Shown: piece by piece, positions 60,199-64,000 of the stretch
Numbering within the stretch: position 1 is the stretch's first letter
How the letters are laid out: each line of letters opens with the position of its first letter
Source: Novosphingobium sp. UBA6272
GTDB lineage: Bacteria; Pseudomonadota; Alphaproteobacteria; Sphingomonadales; Sphingomonadaceae
Assembly (NCBI RefSeq): GCF_002440635.1
Contig: NZ_DJUW01000002.1
Coordinates: 124,001-188,000, forward strand
Length of the DNA stretch: 64,000 nucleotides
Reading direction: 5' to 3'
The notes under the pieces: generated by a model
What the model was told of the DNA's origin: nothing
What the model saw: only the letters and a program-made list of their open reading frames with translations
Databases searched by the model: none
Translations under genes and position numbers: made by a program

Positions 60199-60866
60199 GA
60201 TCTTGGCGCCCCCTTGCGATGAATGAGGTGGACCGCGCAAGCCGCGCCCAGGAACGGTGCGACGAAATTGACCACAGGTACGGTGAGCAGAAGCGCCACT
60301 ACGCCGCCCAGGCCCAGCCGTTCGATCCCGGTCAGCGGCGGCGGACTGCCGGCTGTAGCGCGGTGGCGCAGCCAGACCATGTCCTGCAGCTCGCGCCCCA
60401 GCAGCACCGCGTTGACCAGCAGGAACACCAGCGGCGCGCCAACCCCCGTGATCGCCAGCACCAGCGCGACCGGAAGGGCCAGCAGGTTGAACAGCAGCGC
60501 GCGGCCTGCCCCGGCCAGCGCGCGCCGTGCTTCTTCGTGCAAGCCGAGCTTACGGGCCCGGGCGGCCATTTCGGGGTAGTCGCGTTGTTCGACTGCCAGC
60601 ACCACTTCGTCGGCGAAGAACTGCAGCACTGCCAGCGCGATGATCCGCCACAGCAGCCAGCCGGCGATCGCCAGGATCAGCACCGCGGCAAGCTGGCCCA
60701 GCCCGTCCGCCTCGCCATAGCGGTCCAGCAGCCAGATCAGTCCGAACCAGCCGCCGATCCCCAGCGCGATGAAGACCAGCAGTGTTACCGCCAGGCTTTT
60801 CAGCCAGATCGCCAAGATCCGGCGGTCGGCCAGACGGGTTAGGGCAAGGGCAAAGGCGGGCAACAT
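60195..60866 (-). CDS. EI24/CysZ-like membrane protein
   Basis: A 223-residue membrane protein with about five hydrophobic segments. It begins MLPAFALALTRLADRRILAIWLKSLAVTLLVFIAL, typical of EI24-domain proteins such as CysZ. Upstream in-frame starts exist (GTG 60893, TTG 60923). It may transport sulfate, but no sulfur genes are nearby; function unproven. Coupled to the lipoprotein gene. Confidence 0.82.
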   Translation of the reverse strand: MLPAFALALTRLADRRILAIWLKSLAVTLLVFIALGIGGWFGLIWLLDRYGEADGLGQLAAVLILAIAGWLLWRIIALAVLQFFADEVVLAVEQRDYPEMAARARKLGLHEEARRALAGAGRALLFNLLALPVALVLAITGVGAPLVFLLVNAVLLGRELQDMVWLRHRATAGSPPPLTGIERLGLGGVVALLLTVPVVNFVAPFLGAACAVHLIHRKGAPRS

Positions 60867-60972
60867 CGCGGTGGGATCGCTTGCCGCCGCCACGCTGTCA
60901 ACGCCGCTTCCCACATGCGGCAAAAACGGCTAGGCGCGGCGCTCATTTTTCTGCCGTATCAGGGGTCTGTTC

Positions 60973-61968
60973 ATGTCCAAGCCGTCCACCCAGGTCATCG
61001 CCATCGGCAATGCCATCGTCGATGTCATGGCCCCGTGCGACGATGCGCTGATCGAACGCTTCGGCATGACCCGCGGCGGGATGACGCTGGTCGACACCGA
61101 GCGCGCGCATGAGCTGTACCAGGCGATGGGCCCGGCGCGTGAAATCTCGGGCGGCTCGGCGGCCAATACCCTCGCCGGTCTCGCCGCGCTCGGCGGGCGC
61201 TGCGCCTTCATCGGCCAGGTTGCCGATGACCAGCTGGGTGAGGTCTTCGCCCACGACATCCGCGCCGGTGGGATCAGTTTTGCAACGCCAGCCCGGGCCG
61301 GCGATCCGCCGACCGCCCGCTGCCTGATCTTCGTCACCCCCGATGGCCAGCGGACGATGAACACTTTCCTCGGTGCGTCGCAGTACCTGCCCCCGGCCGC
61401 GCTTGACGAAGCCGCGATCGGCGATGCCGAGGTGCTCTACCTCGAAGGTTACCTGTGGGATCCGGAAGAGCCGCGCGCGGCGATGCGCCGGGCGATTGCC
61501 GCCGCGCGCGGTGCAGGCCGCAAGGTCGCCTTCACCCTGTCCGACGCTTTCGTGATCGACCGGCACGGTGACGATTTCCGCGCTATGATCGCGGCCGGCG
61601 AAATCGACATCCTGTTCGCCAACCATGTCGAACTGGCGGCGCTGACCGGCCGGGACGATTTCCACGACGGAATCGCCGCGCTGCAGGATCAGGTTCCGCT
61701 GCTGGTCGTAACCCGCAGCGAGCAGGGTGCTGTCGCCGCCACTGGCGGACAGCTTTACGAAGTTCCGGCCGAGCCGGTTGCCCGAGTGGTCGATACCACC
61801 GGTGCCGGAGACTTGTTTGCCGCCGGATTCCTCCATGGCCACGTCAATGGCCGTCCGGTGTCCGAATGCCTGACGCTCGGCGCGATCTGCGCTGCCGAGA
61901 TCATCTCGCATTATGGCGCCCGGCCCGAAGCGGACTTGAAGGAACTGGTTGCCCAGCGCCTGGGCTAG
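60973..61968 (+). CDS. Adenosine kinase-like PfkB family carbohydrate kinase
   Basis: A 331-residue sugar or nucleoside kinase. Signatures are ISGGSAANTLAGLAALGG (PfkB box 1) and VVDTTGAGDLFAAGFLHGHVNG with the catalytic Asp in DTTGAGD (box 2). The pattern matches the adenosine-kinase group common in alphaproteobacteria. It salvages purine nucleosides or phosphorylates a related sugar. Confidence 0.9.
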   Translation: MSKPSTQVIAIGNAIVDVMAPCDDALIERFGMTRGGMTLVDTERAHELYQAMGPAREISGGSAANTLAGLAALGGRCAFIGQVADDQLGEVFAHDIRAGGISFATPARAGDPPTARCLIFVTPDGQRTMNTFLGASQYLPPAALDEAAIGDAEVLYLEGYLWDPEEPRAAMRRAIAAARGAGRKVAFTLSDAFVIDRHGDDFRAMIAAGEIDILFANHVELAALTGRDDFHDGIAALQDQVPLLVVTRSEQGAVAATGGQLYEVPAEPVARVVDTTGAGDLFAAGFLHGHVNGRPVSECLTLGAICAAEIISHYGARPEADLKELVAQRLG

Positions 61969-62022
61969 GCAAATATTGCGGACGCGACCGGCCGCTTGAA
62001 ATAGCATTACAGTAAAGATTCG

Positions 62023-62031
62023 TTATCCACA
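62023..62031 (+). promoter_or_regulatory. Perfect DnaA box upstream of mipZ
   Basis: TTATCCACA, an exact match to the high-affinity DnaA box, lies 78 bases upstream of the mipZ start in a 140-bp intergenic region. It may bring mipZ or this locus under DnaA control, or titrate DnaA. The match is exact; the role is inferred. Confidence 0.7.
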
Positions 62032-62108
62032 GCCTTATCAACTAAGCTCGACCCTTCGGGTGATTCGCGAATGCACTGAAGATGCAGCGCAAAGCCGGGG
62101 GTCGGATC

Positions 62109-63026
62109 ATGAATGTCGTCACGCCAATCGGGCAATTTGCCAGCCGCCGCGATGTGGCCGTGGATGGAGAGCATCCGCGGGTGGTTGTCGCCGATATCGC
62201 CAGTCGGCCACGCGGCAATGCCCGGATCATCACAGTTGCCAATGAAAAAGGCGGAGTCGGCAAGTCGACCCTGGCCTTCCACCTCGCCGTGGCCCTCGCC
62301 GATTGCGGGCACAAAGTGCTCGCGGTCGATCTTGACCGGCGCCAGCAATCGCTCAGCCGTGCGCTGGTTGCGCGCGGCGGTACGGCTAAGCGTCTGGGCG
62401 TGCGGCTGCCGCTGCCGCGCGAGCTGTTGCTCCTGCAGCATTCGGGCGCGCATCTTTGCCAGGAACTGGCCCGCGCCGGCTGGGACTGCGACTATGTGGT
62501 GATCGATGCCCCGGGCCAGGATGCCCCAGTCGTTCGCCGCGCGATCGCCATGGCGGACATGCTGGTCTCTCCGATCAATCCCTCGTTTGTCGACCTTGGC
62601 CTGCTCGGCCAGTTCCACCCGGTCACCCACAAGCTTAACGGGCCCGGCTGCTTTGCCGCGTTGGTCCTGGAACTGCGCGAGGCGCGGGCCGAGGCGGGCC
62701 TGCCGCAGCTTGATTGGCTGGTGATGCAAAACCGCAAGCGGCGCGATGCCAGCCACAACCAGGGCAAGGTCGATTCCGCCTTGCGGCGCTTGGCGCAGCG
62801 GTTCGATTTCCGGGTCGGTGCAGGGCTTTCCGAACGCGTTGCCTACCGCGACCTTGTGCTAATGGGCCTCACTCAGCTCGATCTGCACCGTCTGCCCGAT
62901 CTTCCGCGAGCGCGGAGCGGCGCGAACGGAGAGGTGCGGCAATTGCTCGACGATCTCGATATCGGGCACGAGATTGGCGGGCTGCTGTCCAGAGCCCGCC
63001 TCGAACAGCTCCGGGTCAAGACCTGA
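62109..63026 (+). CDS. mipZ: MipZ homologue, division-plane positioning ATPase
   Basis: A 305-residue deviant Walker ATPase. Walker A is NEKGGVGKST (about 45-54), and AVDLDRRQQSLSRALVARG and DAPGQDAPVVRRAI follow. The second half (PINPSFVDLGLLGQFHPVTHKL, LDWLVMQNRKRRDASHNQGKVDSALRRLAQRFDFRVGAGLSERVAYRDLVLMGLTQLDL) matches MipZ rather than ParA. MipZ binds ParB, spreads on the nucleoid and inhibits FtsZ near the poles. ATG 62109 is preferred over 62082. Confidence 0.92.
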   Translation: MNVVTPIGQFASRRDVAVDGEHPRVVVADIASRPRGNARIITVANEKGGVGKSTLAFHLAVALADCGHKVLAVDLDRRQQSLSRALVARGGTAKRLGVRLPLPRELLLLQHSGAHLCQELARAGWDCDYVVIDAPGQDAPVVRRAIAMADMLVSPINPSFVDLGLLGQFHPVTHKLNGPGCFAALVLELREARAEAGLPQLDWLVMQNRKRRDASHNQGKVDSALRRLAQRFDFRVGAGLSERVAYRDLVLMGLTQLDLHRLPDLPRARSGANGEVRQLLDDLDIGHEIGGLLSRARLEQLRVKT

Positions 63027-63035
63027 CGTGAGGGT

Positions 63036-63842
63036 CTATTCGTCCCACTTGGGATAGCGCAGGATCGGGGTCTGTCCGCGCAGGAAGTCACGCGGCAGCG
63101 TTCCCGTCAGTGCCTTGAAATCGCGGATGAAGTGCGACTGGTCGGCGTAGCCGGCTTCATGCGCCAATGCGGTCCAGGCAAGGTCGGGATCGAGCTCTTT
63201 GCGGTGCACGGCATGGCCGATCCGGCAAATCCGGGCGTAGTGCTTGGGATTAAGTCCGGTCAACTGGCGAAAGCGGCGCTGGAAATGCCGCAGCGACAAA
63301 CCGGCGGCATCGGCCAGATCCTGGATCGGAATTGTCCCGCGCTTCATCCGCAACCGTGTCGCTTCACGGGCGACCGGATCGTTGCAGGCCTTGCCCGCGC
63401 TCAGCGAGAGCAGCCAATGATCGACCAAAGCAGCCATCGACTGCCAGTCCGGCGCTGACCGCAACTCGTCGAGCAGGCCATCGGGCAGGGTCAATGGGAC
63501 CAAGCCGTCTACCAACGAAACCGGATCGACTTCGAACAGACTTCCGGCAGCGGCTGGTTGCAACCGTGCTGAAAATGTCCGCAGCGGACCATTGATCTCC
63601 ATGTCGTAACGATAATGGGTCAGCGGTCCGAACAAGCCGACTTCCGGTGCTTCAAGATGTTCTCGTGATTCGAGATCGTAAAGGCCGTGCCCGCCTTCAA
63701 GAATAATCTGGACGAAGCAATTGGGCCGGGCCGGGATCACCCGGCGAACCAAATGGCCGCGATCGGCAATTTCTCCGCCGATATAGCCGATCAGGCAGGA
63801 TTCGAGTCCCTTGCAGCCGCTTTCGATCAGGGTAATCTTCAC
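63036..63842 (-). CDS. AraC family transcriptional regulator
   Basis: A 268-residue regulator. The C-terminal double helix-turn-helix is IPIQDLADAAGLSLRHFQRRFRQLTGLNPKHYARICRIGHAVHR and WTALAHEAGYADQSHFIRDFKALTGTLPRDFLRGQ. The N-terminal domain (1-150) shows beta strands typical of ligand-binding cupin-like domains. Target and ligand unknown. The gene converges on mipZ. Confidence 0.9.
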   Translation of the reverse strand: MKITLIESGCKGLESCLIGYIGGEIADRGHLVRRVIPARPNCFVQIILEGGHGLYDLESREHLEAPEVGLFGPLTHYRYDMEINGPLRTFSARLQPAAAGSLFEVDPVSLVDGLVPLTLPDGLLDELRSAPDWQSMAALVDHWLLSLSAGKACNDPVAREATRLRMKRGTIPIQDLADAAGLSLRHFQRRFRQLTGLNPKHYARICRIGHAVHRKELDPDLAWTALAHEAGYADQSHFIRDFKALTGTLPRDFLRGQTPILRYPKWDE

Positions 63843-63882
63843 CCCGCCAATCCCCCGTTTGCGCGCGACCGCAGTTGTACTT

Positions 63883-64000
63883 TTACGACATAGCTTCGCG
63901 TTCGACTTCGCGCCAGCCTATATCGTGCCGACAGAAGCCTTCGGGGAAATCGATCTTGTTTACCGCTGCATAGGCCAGCTTCTGCGCCTCGCTGACGCTG
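63883..64000 (-). CDS. purD: Phosphoribosylamine-glycine ligase, C-terminal end only
   Basis: The last 38 codons of a gene that continues beyond the right edge. The visible C-terminus is AQKLAYAAVNKIDFPEGF followed by CRHDIGWREVEREAMS. The pattern AYAAVxxIDFPEGFCRxDIGWR is the known end of PurD, which makes glycinamide ribonucleotide in purine synthesis. Recognition is from this short piece only. Confidence 0.8.
   Translation of the reverse strand, partial: SVSEAQKLAYAAVNKIDFPEGFCRHDIGWREVEREAMS

Noticed and set aside
1..64000. tRNA, rRNA, CRISPR, prophage or insertion sequence
   Set aside because: Scanned by eye for tRNA-like cloverleafs, direct-repeat arrays, transposase or integrase motifs; none found. 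A tool-based scan could still reveal a short RNA.

Overview
The window is high-GC chromosomal DNA from an alphaproteobacterium, most likely a member of the Sphingomonadales (Erythrobacteraceae or Sphingomonadaceae type). The evidence is the gene content: a fused thiS-thiG, a DUF4402 pilin with its chaperone and usher, UrcA, PopZ and MipZ homologues, and a SUF operon led by an Rrf2 regulator. It also carries the alphaproteobacterial origin order, in which rsmG, mnmG, mnmE, rho and hemE are followed by a gap and then ppsR, maf, aroE, coaE and dnaQ. No insertion sequence, prophage, CRISPR array, rRNA or tRNA gene was found by eye.

Layout. 1-7.8 kb: a truncated PQQ-type sugar dehydrogenase, a free-methionine sulfoxide reductase, a glycine-zipper protein, an acyl-CoA dehydrogenase, and a chaperone-usher pilus locus (DUF4402 pilin, chaperone, usher). 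8-19 kb: the leftward arm of the origin region, with parB, parA, rsmG, mnmG, mnmE and three parS sites, then rho, hemJ and hemE. 18.94-19.26 kb: the probable replication origin (oriC), with an AT-rich stretch, relaxed DnaA boxes and four GANTC sites. 19.3-25.2 kb: the rightward arm, with ppsR, maf, aroE, coaE, dnaQ, hpf, ptsN, a DUF1491 gene and a cell-wall hydrolase. Around oriC, genes mostly point away from it on both sides.

25-43 kb: housekeeping genes. They include xth, erpA, a CBS protein, a thioesterase, an S9 peptidase, popZ, tolC, a degenerate pcm, a class I fumarase, a LytS/LytTR two-component pair, UrcA, rplM-rpsI, a ctaA operon with two unknown genes, a MerC-like protein and thiSG. 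43-51 kb: several lineage-specific unknown genes, a PadR regulator with a striking operator palindrome, an acyl-CoA ligase, a gamma-glutamyltransferase and pyrD. 51.5-58.6 kb: a SUF iron-sulfur operon (regulator, sufB, sufC, sufD, sufS, sufT, sufA). It carries three extra genes (a MazF-like toxin, a DUF559 nuclease-like protein and a small exported protein), two palindromic repeat elements and a terminator-bearing leader or small RNA. 58.7-64 kb: unknown proteins, an adenosine kinase, mipZ, an AraC regulator and the 3' end of purD.

The genes form one clear theme. ParA, ParB and parS segregate the origin, PopZ would anchor ParB-parS at the pole, and MipZ would use the ParB gradient to place the division site. 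All of these, plus the probable oriC, lie within about 55 kb. A perfect DnaA box sits directly in front of mipZ.
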